Part shown: in pieces, positions 9,061-16,442 of the stretch | Position numbering within the stretch: position 1 is the stretch's first letter | Layout: each line of letters begins with the position of its first letter | Assembly: GCF_009846865.1 (NCBI RefSeq) | Contig: NZ_WUWN01000032.1 | Span: forward strand, 1-32,332 | DNA length: 32,332 bases | Reading direction: 5' to 3' | From: Puerhibacterium puerhi | GTDB lineage: Bacteria > Actinomycetota > Actinomycetes > Actinomycetales > Cellulomonadaceae | Translations under genes and position numbers: made by a program | Notes under the pieces: model-generated | Databases searched by the model: none | What the model was told of the DNA's origin: nothing | What the model saw: the letters and a program-made list of their open reading frames with translations, nothing else

Positions 9061-10290
9061 GTGACAGACAGCGGTACCCCCCAGACCCCGGCCGGCGACC
9101 CCCGCGGCCCCCAGGAGCCCCGCGAGCCGGTGCGCCGCCGCGTGCGGTCCGTCGTCCTGGCGGGCGGCGGCACGGCCGGCCACGTCAACCCCCTGCTCGC
9201 CGTCGCCGACGAGCTGCGCGCCCGCGAGCCGGGGCTGCGGGCGCTCGTGCTCGGCACCACCTCCGGCCTCGAGGCCGACCTCGTGCCCGAGCGCGGCTAC
9301 CGCCTGTGGCCCGTGCCGCGCGTGCCGCTGCCCCGCCGCCCGTCGGCCGACCTGTTCACGCTGCCCGGCAAGCTGCGGGCCGCGGTCCGCGCCGCCGAGG
9401 CCGCGATCGACGAGGTCGGCGCGGAGGCCGTCGTCGGCTTCGGCGGCTACGTCTCCACGCCCGCCTACCTCGCCGCCCGCCGCCGCGGCGTGCCCGTCGT
9501 CGTGCACGAGCAGAACGCGCGCGCGGGCGTCGCGAACCGGCTCGGCGCCCGGTGGGCGGCCCGGGTGGGCACGACCTTCCCCGGCACCCCGCTGCGCGGC
9601 GGCGTGGTCACCGGCCTGCCGCTGCGCCGGGAGGTCTCCGAGCTGGTCGCCCGCCGCGAGGCCGACGCCGCCGCCGCGCGCGTGCAGGCCGCCGACGCGC
9701 TCGGCCTCGAGCCGACGCTGCCCACGCTCGTGGTCACCGGCGGCTCCTCCGGCGCGCTGAGCCTCAACACCGCCGTGTCGCGCGCCGCCGCGCCGCTGCT
9801 GGAGTCCGGGGCCCAGGTGCTGCACCTGACCGGCCGCGGCAAGGCCGACCCGGTGCGCGAGGCGGTGGGCCGGCTCGCCGGCACGCACGAGACGCGCCGC
9901 TACCAGGTGCGCGAGTACCTGTCCGACATGCACCTGGCGCTCGCGGCGGCCGACCTGGTCGTCGCCCGGGCCGGCGCCGGCACGGTCTGCGAGCTGGCCG
10001 CCCTCGGCCTGCCGGCGGTGTACGTGCCCCTGCCGATCGGCAACGGCGAGCAGCGGCTCAACGCCGCGCCGCTCGTCGAGGTCGGCGGGGGCCTCCTCGT
10101 CGACGACGCCGACCTGACCTCCACCTGGGTCGCCGAGCACGTCCCGGCGCTGCTGGGCGACACGGCGCGGCTGGACGCCATGGCCGCGGCCGCCCGCGCC
10201 GCCGGCGTGCGCGACGGTGCGGCGCGGGTCGCGGACCTCGTCGAGCAGGCGGTCGCGGACGCCGCCGCACCGGCCGGGGAGGCGCGGTGA
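9061..10290 (+). CDS. murG: UDP-GlcNAc:lipid I N-acetylglucosaminyltransferase MurG
   Basis: Transfers GlcNAc from UDP-GlcNAc to lipid I on the inner membrane face, making lipid II. The protein has 409 residues. The N-terminal glycine-rich loop G35-G-G-T-A-G-H is the MurG signature. The C-terminal domain has the GGSSGALSLN stretch, the RAGAGTVCELAALGLPAVYVP region and GNGEQRLNA, which fit the UDP-GlcNAc site. The GTG at 9061 was chosen because TAGGGT lies 7 nt upstream. It leaves an N-terminal tail of about 30 Pro/Gln/Arg-rich residues, longer than in E. coli. The 3' end overlaps murC as GTGA. Confidence 0.95.
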   Translation: MTDSGTPQTPAGDPRGPQEPREPVRRRVRSVVLAGGGTAGHVNPLLAVADELRAREPGLRALVLGTTSGLEADLVPERGYRLWPVPRVPLPRRPSADLFTLPGKLRAAVRAAEAAIDEVGAEAVVGFGGYVSTPAYLAARRRGVPVVVHEQNARAGVANRLGARWAARVGTTFPGTPLRGGVVTGLPLRREVSELVARREADAAAARVQAADALGLEPTLPTLVVTGGSSGALSLNTAVSRAAAPLLESGAQVLHLTGRGKADPVREAVGRLAGTHETRRYQVREYLSDMHLALAAADLVVARAGAGTVCELAALGLPAVYVPLPIGNGEQRLNAAPLVEVGGGLLVDDADLTSTWVAEHVPALLGDTARLDAMAAAARAAGVRDGAARVADLVEQAVADAAAPAGEAR

Positions 10291-11756
10291 GCGCCGCGGT
10301 CGCCCCCGCCGTCCCGCTGGCCGCGCTCGGCCGGGTCCACCTCGTGGGCGTCGGCGGCGCGGGCATGAGCGTCGTCGCGCGCCTGCTGGCCGCGAACGGC
10401 GTCCCCGTGCAGGGGTCCGACGCCGCCGAGGGTCCGGCGCTCGCCGCGCTGCGGGCCGACGGCGCCCGCGTGTGGGTCGGGCACGACGCCTCCCACGTCG
10501 TCGGCCCGGACGGGACGCCCCGCGTGGACACCGTCGTGGTGTCCTCGGCGGTCCGCGAGGCCAACCCCGAGCTCGCCGCGGCCCGCGGCGCAGGCCTGCG
10601 CGTGCTGCACCGCTCCCAGGCGCTCGCCTCGCTCATGCTCGGGCGCCGCGCCGTCGCCGTCGCGGGCGCGCACGGCAAGACGACCACCTCGGCGATGATC
10701 GCCACGGTGCTGCGGTCCTGCGGGCTCGACCCGTCGTTCGCCATCGGCGGGACCGTGCGCACCCGCACCGCCGACGGCGTCGAGGCGGCGGTGCCGGGCG
10801 GGCACCTCGGCGCCAGCGACGTGCTCGTGGCCGAGGCCGACGAGTCCGACGGCTCGTTCCTCAACTACGCGCCCACGGTCGCCGTCGTCACCAACGTCGA
10901 GCCCGACCACCTGGACCACTACGGCACCCGCGAGGCGTTCGACCGGGCGTTCGTCGACTTCGCCGCCCGCCTGCAGCCCGGTGGCACGCTGGTCGCGTGC
11001 GCCGACGACGCCGGGTCGGCCGCGCTCGCGGCGGCCCACCGTGCGGGGGGAGGCACGGCGGTCACCTACGGCACGGCGCCCGGGGCGGACGTGGCGGTGC
11101 GCGACGTGGTGCCGCGGCCCGACGGCGTGGACGCGGTCGTCGCCGGCGGTCCGCTGGGGGAGACCCCGCTCGCCCTGCGCCTCGCCGTGCCCGGCGCGCA
11201 CAACGCGCTCAACGCGACCGCCGCCGCCGTCGTGGCGGCCCTGCTCGGCGCGCCGCCGGCGCGGGCGGTGGCCGGTGCCGGCGAGTTCGTGGGCACCGGG
11301 CGCCGGTTCGAGCCCCGCGGCGAGGCCGGGGGCGTGCGGGTGGTCGACGACTACGCCCACCACCCGACGGAGATCGAGGCGCTGCTGCGCGCGGCCCGGC
11401 CGGTCGCCGGCGCGGGGCGCGTGCTCGTGCTGTTCCAGCCGCACCTGTACTCGCGCACCCGCATCTTCGCCGACCGGTTCGCCGCCGCGCTGGCGCTCGC
11501 GGACGAGGTCGTGGTCACGGGCGTGTACCGCGCCCGCGAGGACGTGGATCCCACCGTGTCGGCGCGCACGATCACCGACCTGCTGCCCGCCACGGCCTCG
11601 GGCGGCGGCGTGCGGGCGGTGGAGGACCGGGTCGAGGCCGCGCACACCGTCGCGGGCCTGGCGCGGCCCGGCGACCTGGTGCTCACCGTGGGCGCGGGGG
11701 ACGTGACCGACCTGGGCCCGGTCGTGCTGGCCGACCTCGCGGCGGCGCGGCACTGA
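10287..11756 (+). CDS. murC: UDP-N-acetylmuramate--L-alanine ligase MurC
   Basis: Joins L-alanine to UDP-MurNAc, the first step of the peptide stem. The protein has 489 residues. The N-terminal domain has VHLVGVGGAGMS, the P-loop is G127-A-H-G-K131-T-T, the central domain contains EADESDGSFL, and the C-terminal domain contains VDDYAHHPTEI. All are typical of MurC. The GTG overlaps the murG stop (GTGA) and has GGGGAGG at 10276-10282, so translation is coupled and the start is well supported. A repeat-rich spacer of 141 nt follows before ftsQ. Confidence 0.96.
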   Translation: MSAAVAPAVPLAALGRVHLVGVGGAGMSVVARLLAANGVPVQGSDAAEGPALAALRADGARVWVGHDASHVVGPDGTPRVDTVVVSSAVREANPELAAARGAGLRVLHRSQALASLMLGRRAVAVAGAHGKTTTSAMIATVLRSCGLDPSFAIGGTVRTRTADGVEAAVPGGHLGASDVLVAEADESDGSFLNYAPTVAVVTNVEPDHLDHYGTREAFDRAFVDFAARLQPGGTLVACADDAGSAALAAAHRAGGGTAVTYGTAPGADVAVRDVVPRPDGVDAVVAGGPLGETPLALRLAVPGAHNALNATAAAVVAALLGAPPARAVAGAGEFVGTGRRFEPRGEAGGVRVVDDYAHHPTEIEALLRAARPVAGAGRVLVLFQPHLYSRTRIFADRFAAALALADEVVVTGVYRAREDVDPTVSARTITDLLPATASGGGVRAVEDRVEAAHTVAGLARPGDLVLTVGAGDVTDLGPVVLADLAAARH

Positions 11757-11761
11757 CCGGA

Positions 11762-11818
11762 CCGCGGTGGCCGGACCCGTGGTGACCGGGCCGCGGTGGC
11801 CGGACCGCGCTGACCGGG
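11762..11818. repeat. Imperfect 28/29-nt tandem repeat after murC
   Basis: Two units (11762-11790 and 11791-11818) both begin CCGCGGTGGCCGGACC and end TGACCGGG. They lie just after the murC stop and before a hairpin. They appear non-coding. Confidence 0.7.
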
Positions 11819-11849
11819 CGGCCCCGACCGGGGTCCGGGCGGGCCGCCC
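11816..11849 (+). terminator. Hairpin between murC and ftsQ
   Basis: A perfect 9-bp stem pairs GGGCGGCCC (11816-11824) with GGGCCGCCC (11841-11849) around a 16-nt loop. It lies 60 nt after murC and 48 nt before ftsQ. It lacks a T-tract, and read-through to ftsQ is plausible because no clear ftsQ promoter was seen. The same 9-bp arm sequence forms the hairpin after sepF. Confidence 0.4.
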
Positions 11850-11884
11850 CGGCGTCGCCTCCGCCGGATCGCCGCGCGGCGGGG

Positions 11885-11889
11885 GGAGG
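11885..11889 (+). promoter_or_regulatory. Ribosome-binding site of ftsQ
   Basis: GGAGG at the end of a G-run sits 8 nt before GTG 11898 and supports that start. The ATG at 11890 is in a different frame and does not lead to FtsQ. Confidence 0.75.
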
Positions 11890-11897
11890 ATGGCGTC

Positions 11898-12887
11898 GTG
11901 CGACCGCCTGCCCGACCCCGCGTCCCGCCCAAGCCCGCGCGCCCGGCGCCGCCGGCCGCGCCGCGCCCCGGTCGGACCGGTGCCGGGTCCGGCTCTGCGT
12001 CCGGGTCTGCGTCACGGCCCGCGTCCGGGTCTGCGTCACGGCCCGCGTCCGGGTCTGGGTCCGGTGCAGGGTCGCGGCCGGCGCCGGCGAGCCGGCGGCC
12101 CGCCGGCGCTGTCGACGGCGGCGCGCGGACCGAGGCCGTCCCGGCGCCGGCGCGCGTCTCCACGACGATGGCGCGCCGGCTGGCCGAGCGCTCGGCCATG
12201 GAGCGCCACCGCCTGCGGCGCACCGTAGGGATCTGGGCAGCGGCCGTGGCGGCGGTCGCCGGCGCCGCGTGGGTGGCGTTCTTCTCGCCGCTGTTCGGCC
12301 TCGACCCCGCACAGGTGGAGATCACCGGGCAGGGCAGCACCGTCGACGTCGCCCGGGTGGAGCAGGCGGTCGCCGCGGAGGCCGGTGTGCCCCTGACACG
12401 GCTCGACACCGTGACGCTGCGCGAGGAGCTCCTCGCCGTCGACGGCGTCAAGGACGTCTCGCTCGCGCGCGGGTGGCCGGACGGCCTGGTCGTGCGGCTC
12501 ACCGCGCGCGAGCCGGTCGCGGCGGTGCCCGACGGCGAGCGGTTCGCGCTGGTGGACGACGAGGGCGTGCGCGTGGGCACCGTGGACGCCGCGCCGGAGG
12601 GGATGCCCGTGCTGGACGTCCCGCTGGGGGAGGCGGCGGCGCCGGCCCTGGGCTCGGCGCTGCACGTGCTGGCGGGCCTGCCCGCGGACCTGCACGCCGA
12701 GGTGCGCGCGGTGGGCGCGGACACGCAGGACGACGTCCGCACGGCGCTGCGCTCGGGGGTGGAGGTCCGGTGGGGCGACGACTCCCGCATGCCGCTGAAG
12801 GTCCGCGTGGTGCAGTCGCTGCTGGCCGCCGCGCCGGACGCGCGCATCCTCGACGTCAGCTCGCCCGAGCTCCCGGTGACCCGGTGA
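11898..12887 (+). CDS. ftsQ: Cell division protein FtsQ
   Basis: Single-pass membrane protein that links early and late divisome proteins. The protein has 329 residues. A long cytoplasmic N-terminus of about 110 residues is Pro/Arg- and then Ser/Gly/Ala-rich and contains an exact 24-bp tandem repeat. It is followed by a basic stretch and one membrane helix (VGIWAAAVAAVAGAAWVAFF), a POTRA-like domain starting near LDPAQVEITGQG, and the FtsQ domain with GWPDGLVVRLTAREPVA. The GTG has a strong upstream GGAGG. The catalytic and peptide-synthesis genes upstream and ftsZ downstream confirm the identity. Low-complexity tails are common in actinobacterial FtsQ, but the exact repeat is unusual. Confidence 0.93.
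   Translation: MRPPARPRVPPKPARPAPPAAPRPGRTGAGSGSASGSASRPASGSASRPASGSGSGAGSRPAPASRRPAGAVDGGARTEAVPAPARVSTTMARRLAERSAMERHRLRRTVGIWAAAVAAVAGAAWVAFFSPLFGLDPAQVEITGQGSTVDVARVEQAVAAEAGVPLTRLDTVTLREELLAVDGVKDVSLARGWPDGLVVRLTAREPVAAVPDGERFALVDDEGVRVGTVDAAPEGMPVLDVPLGEAAAPALGSALHVLAGLPADLHAEVRAVGADTQDDVRTALRSGVEVRWGDDSRMPLKVRVVQSLLAAAPDARILDVSSPELPVTR
11999..12057 (+). repeat. 24-bp tandem repeat inside ftsQ
   Basis: Two identical 24-nt units (11999-12022 and 12023-12046) begin GTCCGGGTCTGCG and are followed by 11 nt of a third copy (12047-12057). Each unit encodes eight residues, giving repeated SGSASRPA in the cytoplasmic tail. Exact identity suggests recent duplication. Confidence 0.9.
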
Positions 12888-12988
12888 CGGGCGGGACGCA
12901 GCACGGGCCGCGCGGATCGCGCGCGACACGCCGCGCGTCCTCCGCCGCGGCGTTCTGCGCGCCGCATACCGTCGGGGGCAGCAGCAAC

Positions 12989-13025
12989 CTGACATAACTC
13001 TCACCCTCAGGTAGAACTTGAGGGT
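12989..13025 (+). promoter_or_regulatory. Putative ftsZ promoter with overlapping inverted repeat
   Basis: CTGACA (12989-12994) and TAGAAC (13012-13017) are separated by exactly 17 nt and resemble a housekeeping -35/-10 pair. A 7-bp inverted repeat, ACCCTCA (13003-13009) and TGAGGGT (13019-13025), brackets the -10. This AT-richer patch stands out in the otherwise GC-dense 178-nt gap between ftsQ and ftsZ. Transcription would start about 40 nt before the GTG, leaving a leader with its own ribosome-binding site. Confidence 0.6.
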
Positions 13026-13065
13026 TGGGCGTCGGGGACCAAGGAACGACCCGAGAGGCATCGAC

Positions 13066-14334
13066 GTGGCAACTCCGCAGAACTACCTGGCAGTGATCAA
13101 GGTGGTGGGCATCGGCGGTGGTGGCGTGAACGCCGTGAACCGCATGATCGAGGTCGGGCTCAAGGGCGTCGAGTTCATCGCCGTCAACACCGACGCGCAG
13201 GCGCTGCTGATGTCGGACGCCGACGTCAAGCTCGACGTCGGTCGCGAGCTCACGCGCGGCCTGGGCGCCGGCGCCGACCCCGAGGTGGGCCGCAAGGCCG
13301 CCGAGGACCACGCGGAGGAGATCGAGGAGGTCCTGCGCGGGGCCGACATGGTCTTCGTGACCGCGGGCGAGGGCGGCGGCACCGGCACCGGCGGCGCGCC
13401 GGTCGTCGCGCGCATCGCCCGCTCGCTGGGCGCGCTGACGGTCGGCGTCGTCACCCGCCCGTTCACCTTCGAGGGCCGCCGCCGCTCCGTCCAGGCGGAG
13501 CAGGGCATCGAGAGCCTCCGCGAGGAGGTCGACACCCTCATCGTCATCCCGAACGACCGGCTGCTGCAGATGTCCGACCGCAACGTCTCGGCCATCGCCG
13601 CGTTCCACCAGGCCGACCAGGTGCTGCACTCCGGCGTGCAGGGCATCACCGACCTCATCACCACCCCCGGCCTGATCAACCTCGACTTCGCCGACGTCAA
13701 GTCCGTCATGCAGGGCGCCGGGTCGGCGCTCATGGGCATCGGCTCGGCCCGGGGCGAGGACCGTGCGGTGCAGGCGGCCGAGCTGGCGATCTCCTCGCCG
13801 CTGCTGGAGGCCTCCATCGACGGCGCCCACGGCGTGCTGCTCAGCATCCAGGGCGGCAGCGACCTCGGCCTGTTCGAGGTCAACGAGGCCGCGCGCCTGG
13901 TGCAGGAGGCCGCGCACCCGGAGGCGAACATCATCTTCGGCACGGTGATCGACGACGCCCTCGGCGACGAGGTGCGCGTCACCGTCATCGCCGCCGGGTT
14001 CGACGGCGGCGTGCCGCAGGCGCGCAAGGACGGCCGCGGGCTGGGCGAGATCGCCGGGCGCGCGGCGCGCCCGGCCGTCGCCGCCGCGCCCGCGGAGCCG
14101 GTGCCCGCCACGGCGCCCGTGCCGCAGCCGCCCACCGGTGCGCACACCCTGCCGCGACCGATCCCGGCCGACCCGGACGACCTGCCCGCGAGCCTGGACC
14201 CGGCGGACCGCCCGCACGTGTCGGTGGTCGAGGAGACGGACGGCGTGACGGTCGAGCGCCCCGTCGAGGTGCCGCGCATCTGGGACGCGCAGCCGCCCAA
14301 GGAGGAGCTCGACGTCCCCGACTTCCTCAAGTGA
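13066..14334 (+). CDS. ftsZ: Cell division GTPase FtsZ
   Basis: Tubulin homologue that polymerises into the Z-ring. The protein has 422 residues. The GTPase domain begins at [17 protein letters not shown], and the tubulin signature GGGTGTG is at 103-109. The C-terminal linker is Pro/Ala-rich, and the protein ends in the conserved peptide LDVPDFLK, which in actinobacteria binds partners such as SepF. The GTG at 13066 was chosen because GAGAGG (13053-13058) sits 7 nt upstream and the product starts [11 protein letters not shown] after the initiator, as in related FtsZ. Upstream in-frame codons from 13018 would add an Arg-rich stretch that overlaps the promoter repeat. pgeF starts 19 nt downstream. 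Confidence 0.97.
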   Translation: MATPQNYLAVIKVVGIGGGGVNAVNRMIEVGLKGVEFIAVNTDAQALLMSDADVKLDVGRELTRGLGAGADPEVGRKAAEDHAEEIEEVLRGADMVFVTAGEGGGTGTGGAPVVARIARSLGALTVGVVTRPFTFEGRRRSVQAEQGIESLREEVDTLIVIPNDRLLQMSDRNVSAIAAFHQADQVLHSGVQGITDLITTPGLINLDFADVKSVMQGAGSALMGIGSARGEDRAVQAAELAISSPLLEASIDGAHGVLLSIQGGSDLGLFEVNEAARLVQEAAHPEANIIFGTVIDDALGDEVRVTVIAAGFDGGVPQARKDGRGLGEIAGRAARPAVAAAPAEPVPATAPVPQPPTGAHTLPRPIPADPDDLPASLDPADRPHVSVVEETDGVTVERPVEVPRIWDAQPPKEELDVPDFLK

Positions 14335-14353
14335 GCCTCCCGGAGGGCGGCCG

Positions 14354-15193
14354 GTGAGCGCTGTCGCCGGCGGGCCGGCCGGGGCGACCTCGACGGCGGC
14401 GTGGTCCCAGGAGGCGCTGCTGCCGGACGACGTCGGTGCCGGGCTGCTGCGCGTCGACCTCGGGCCCGGCGTGGTGGCCGGCTTCACCACGCGGCACGGC
14501 GGCGTGTCGCCCGCGCCGTGGTCGTCGCTGGACCTGGGCGCCGGCACCGGCGACGACCCGGCCCGCGTGCGCGAGAACCGCGCCCGCGTCGGGGCGTGGC
14601 TCGGCGCGCCGGTGGCGTTCGCGGCGCAGGTGCACGGAGACCGGGTGCTCGTGCTCGGCGATGCCGAGCGGGCCGAGTGGGCCTCCGAGGCGCCGCCGCT
14701 CGCGGCGGGGGAGGCCGACGCGGTCGTCACGACGGCCCCGGGGCTGGGGCTCGGCGTGCTCGCCGCGGACTGCGTGCCGGTCGTGCTGGCCGACGCGCAC
14801 GCGCGCGTCGTCGGTGCGGCGCACGCCGGGCGCCGCGGCCTGGCGCTCGGCGTGGTGCACCGCCTCGTCGACGCGATGCTGGCGGCCGGCGCGACGCCGG
14901 CCGGGCTGCGCGCCGCGGTGGGCCCCGCCGTCTGCGGCGCGTGCTACGAGGTGCCGGCACCGCTGCGCGAGGAGGTCGCGGCAGCGGTGCCGCAGGCGTG
15001 GGCCACGACCCGGGAGGGCACGCCCGCGCTCGACCTTCCCGCCGGCGTGGCGGCGCAGCTCGCCGCACGCGGCGTCGCGGCCACACGCGTGGCCCGGTGC
15101 ACGCTCGAGGACCCGGACCTGTTCTCGCACCGGCGTGCGACGGCGGCCGGCGCGACCACGGGCCGGCAGGCCGGGGTGGTGGTCCTCACCTAG
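14354..15193 (+). CDS. pgeF: Laccase-domain protein PgeF/YfiH (peptidoglycan editing factor)
   Basis: Member of the YfiH/DUF152 family. E. coli members are reported to limit wrong amino acids in the peptidoglycan stem, and others have purine nucleoside or polyphenol activity. The protein has 279 residues. The metal triad is visible as H94 (QVHGDR), C140 (ADCVPV) and H157 (AAHAGRRG), and the CGACYEV motif is present. GGAGG at 14342-14346 with 7-nt spacing supports the GTG. The gene sits between ftsZ and sepF, its normal place in actinobacteria, and is followed by a hairpin. Which activity applies here cannot be told from sequence. Confidence 0.9.
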   Translation: MSAVAGGPAGATSTAAWSQEALLPDDVGAGLLRVDLGPGVVAGFTTRHGGVSPAPWSSLDLGAGTGDDPARVRENRARVGAWLGAPVAFAAQVHGDRVLVLGDAERAEWASEAPPLAAGEADAVVTTAPGLGLGVLAADCVPVVLADAHARVVGAAHAGRRGLALGVVHRLVDAMLAAGATPAGLRAAVGPAVCGACYEVPAPLREEVAAAVPQAWATTREGTPALDLPAGVAAQLAARGVAATRVARCTLEDPDLFSHRRATAAGATTGRQAGVVVLT

Positions 15194-15218
15194 CCCGAGC
15201 AGCACCGACGCCCCCGCG

Positions 15219-15250
15219 AGAGGCGCGACGCTCCGGCGTGTCGCGCCTCT
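15219..15250 (+). terminator. Hairpin after pgeF
   Basis: A perfect 11-bp inverted repeat, AGAGGCGCGAC (15219-15229) and GTCGCGCCTCT (15240-15250), has a 10-nt loop and starts 25 nt after the pgeF stop. There is no T-tract. It occupies the place where yggS lies in many relatives. Confidence 0.55.
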
Positions 15251-15268
15251 GGCGACCGTGGCGCTGGT

Positions 15269-15274
15269 TACCGT
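15269..15274 (+). promoter_or_regulatory. Possible -10 box upstream of sepF
   Basis: TACCGT fits TANNNT, lies after the pgeF hairpin, and would give a leader of about 55-60 nt for sepF. No good -35 element was found, so this is tentative. The same hexamer lies upstream of divIVA. Confidence 0.3.
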
Positions 15275-15338
15275 GCGAGGAGCCGGACGACCAGCGCGTG
15301 CGGCAGATCGGGCAGGCCGACGAAACGGAGTGGGAGCG

Positions 15339-15812
15339 ATGGCCGGAGCGCTTCGCAAGACGATGCTGTACCTGGGTCTCGCCGACGACCAGGGCGAGCG
15401 GGACGAGTACGTCGAGGAGTACGACGACGAGCTGGAGGCACCGGTGCGCGACGAGTACCAGGCGGAGGTGACGCCGCTGCGCCGTCCCGCCCTGCGGGAG
15501 GCGACCCCGGCGCCGGCCGCCGACCTGCGGCGGATCACCACGATCCACCCGCGCTCCTACAACGACGCCCGCCTCATCGGCGAGGCGTTCCGCGGCGGCA
15601 CGCCCGTGATCATGAACCTGTCCGACATGGACGACGCCGACGCCAAGCGCCTGGTGGACTTCTCCGCCGGCCTGATCTTCGGCCTGCACGGCTCGATCGA
15701 GCGCGTCACCAACAAGGTGTTCCTGCTCTCGCCCGAGCACGTCGAGATCGCCGGCGAGGACGACGTCGACACCGCGCCCAAGGGCCCGGGTCACTTCTAC
15801 AACCAGAGCTGA
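15339..15812 (+). CDS. sepF: Cell division protein SepF
   Basis: Anchors FtsZ filaments to the membrane; in actinobacteria lacking FtsA and ZipA it is the main tether. The protein has 157 residues. Residues 1-13 ([13 protein letters not shown]) form the amphipathic membrane-binding segment. Residues 14-60 are an acidic, flexible linker, and residues 67-140 are the SepF core with [16 protein letters not shown] and the G-rich [12 protein letters not shown] strand-helix. The ATG was chosen because it gives exactly the family N-terminus; a GGAG and a GGGAG lie just upstream. The frame is open further upstream through pgeF but has no family similarity there. Confidence 0.95.
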   Translation: MAGALRKTMLYLGLADDQGERDEYVEEYDDELEAPVRDEYQAEVTPLRRPALREATPAPAADLRRITTIHPRSYNDARLIGEAFRGGTPVIMNLSDMDDADAKRLVDFSAGLIFGLHGSIERVTNKVFLLSPEHVEIAGEDDVDTAPKGPGHFYNQS

Positions 15813-15830
15813 GCCGGCCCGGCACGGCGC

Positions 15831-15852
15831 GGGCCGCCCACGCGGGCGGCCC
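15831..15852 (+). terminator. Hairpin after sepF (first)
   Basis: GGGCCGCCC (15831-15839) pairs with GGGCGGCCC (15844-15852) around a 4-nt loop, giving a 9-bp all-GC stem 18 nt after the sepF stop. Confidence 0.6.
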
Positions 15853-15895
15853 GACGGTCCGGCGCGCCGACGGCCCGGCCGCCGCACCCGACGTC

Positions 15896-15930
15896 CGACG
15901 GCGGGCACCCCGCGGGGGTGCCCGCCGTCG
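15896..15930 (+). terminator. Strong hairpin between sepF and yggT (second)
   Basis: A perfect 16-bp stem (15896-15911 with 15915-15930) has a 3-nt loop. Together with the hairpin at 15831-15852 it forms a tandem terminator-like pair. A short TCGTCG follows in place of a T-tract. Confidence 0.7.
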
Positions 15931-15993
15931 TCGTGCCCGGGGCTTCGGCGGCACCGCCCGCCGCGCCCCGCCGCCGGGAGCCGCGCGATCCCG

Positions 15994-15999
15994 TAGGTT
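15994..15999 (+). promoter_or_regulatory. Putative -10 box of yggT (leaderless)
   Basis: TAGGTT lies 7 nt before GTG 16007, matching the arrangement at murE and murG. No Shine-Dalgarno sequence precedes the GTG, and the upstream unit appears to be closed by a strong hairpin. Confidence 0.5.
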
Positions 16000-16006
16000 G
16001 GTGCTC

Positions 16007-16300
16007 GTGAGCGTGATCTTCAGCCTGATCGGGCTGGTCCTGTGGCTGTACCTGCTGTGCCTGGTCGTGCGCATGGTGCTCGACTGGGTCCAGTACTTCG
16101 CGCGCGACTGGCGCCCCCGTGGTGTCGTGCTCGTCCTCGCCGAGGGCGTCTACACGGTGACCGACCCGCCGCTGCGGGCCCTGCGCCGCGTGATCCCGCC
16201 CCTGCGGCTCGGCAACGTGGGGCTGGACCTCGGCTTCATGATCCTGTTCTTCGTCGTCCTGGTGGCGTCCAACGTCTTCACGCGGCTCGGCGCGAGCTGA
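16007..16300 (+). CDS. YggT family membrane protein
   Basis: Small integral membrane protein of 97 residues. It has one hydrophobic segment at the N-terminus (VIFSLIGLVLWLYLLCLVVRMV), a central cytoplasmic-type loop with TDPPLRALRRVIPPLRLG, and a second hydrophobic segment near the end (GFMILFFVVLVASNVF). The PPLRLG region and two-helix layout are typical of YggT. The family lies between sepF and divIVA in many Gram-positives and is linked to division or membrane organisation; the exact role is unclear. The GTG at 16007 was preferred to the in-frame TTG at 15998, because the latter overlaps the TAGGTT box. Confidence 0.88.
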   Translation: MSVIFSLIGLVLWLYLLCLVVRMVLDWVQYFARDWRPRGVVLVLAEGVYTVTDPPLRALRRVIPPLRLGNVGLDLGFMILFFVVLVASNVFTRLGAS

Positions 16301-16391
16301 GCCGGCCCGCGGCGGCCACCTGCTTGTGCAGGAATCGTGTGCGGCACGCCGACGCGCTGGTCTGCGCGCCGCTTCGCGAGAGGTCGTCCGC

Positions 16392-16397
16392 TACCGT
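16392..16397 (+). promoter_or_regulatory. Possible -10 box upstream of divIVA
   Basis: TACCGT in the 142-nt gap after yggT would give a leader of roughly 40 nt with a GAGGTG ribosome-binding site close to ATG 16443. No clear -35 element was seen. Confidence 0.35.
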
Positions 16398-16442
16398 GGG
16401 TCACCGACGACCGGACAACCGACGGCAACGAGGTGACACACG

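Noticed and set aside
7576-10140. Long minus-strand open frame across ftsW and murG
   Set aside because: Shadow of plus-strand genes carrying all the conserved motifs; it also crosses a non-coding repeat spacer.
15194-15338. A hidden yggS remnant between pgeF and sepF
   Set aside because: 145 nt is too short, and no frame there resembles a PLP-binding protein; a hairpin fills part of it.
15998-16000. TTG at 15998 as the yggT start
   Set aside because: It overlaps the TAGGTT box; GTG 16007 has the spacing seen at other leaderless starts.
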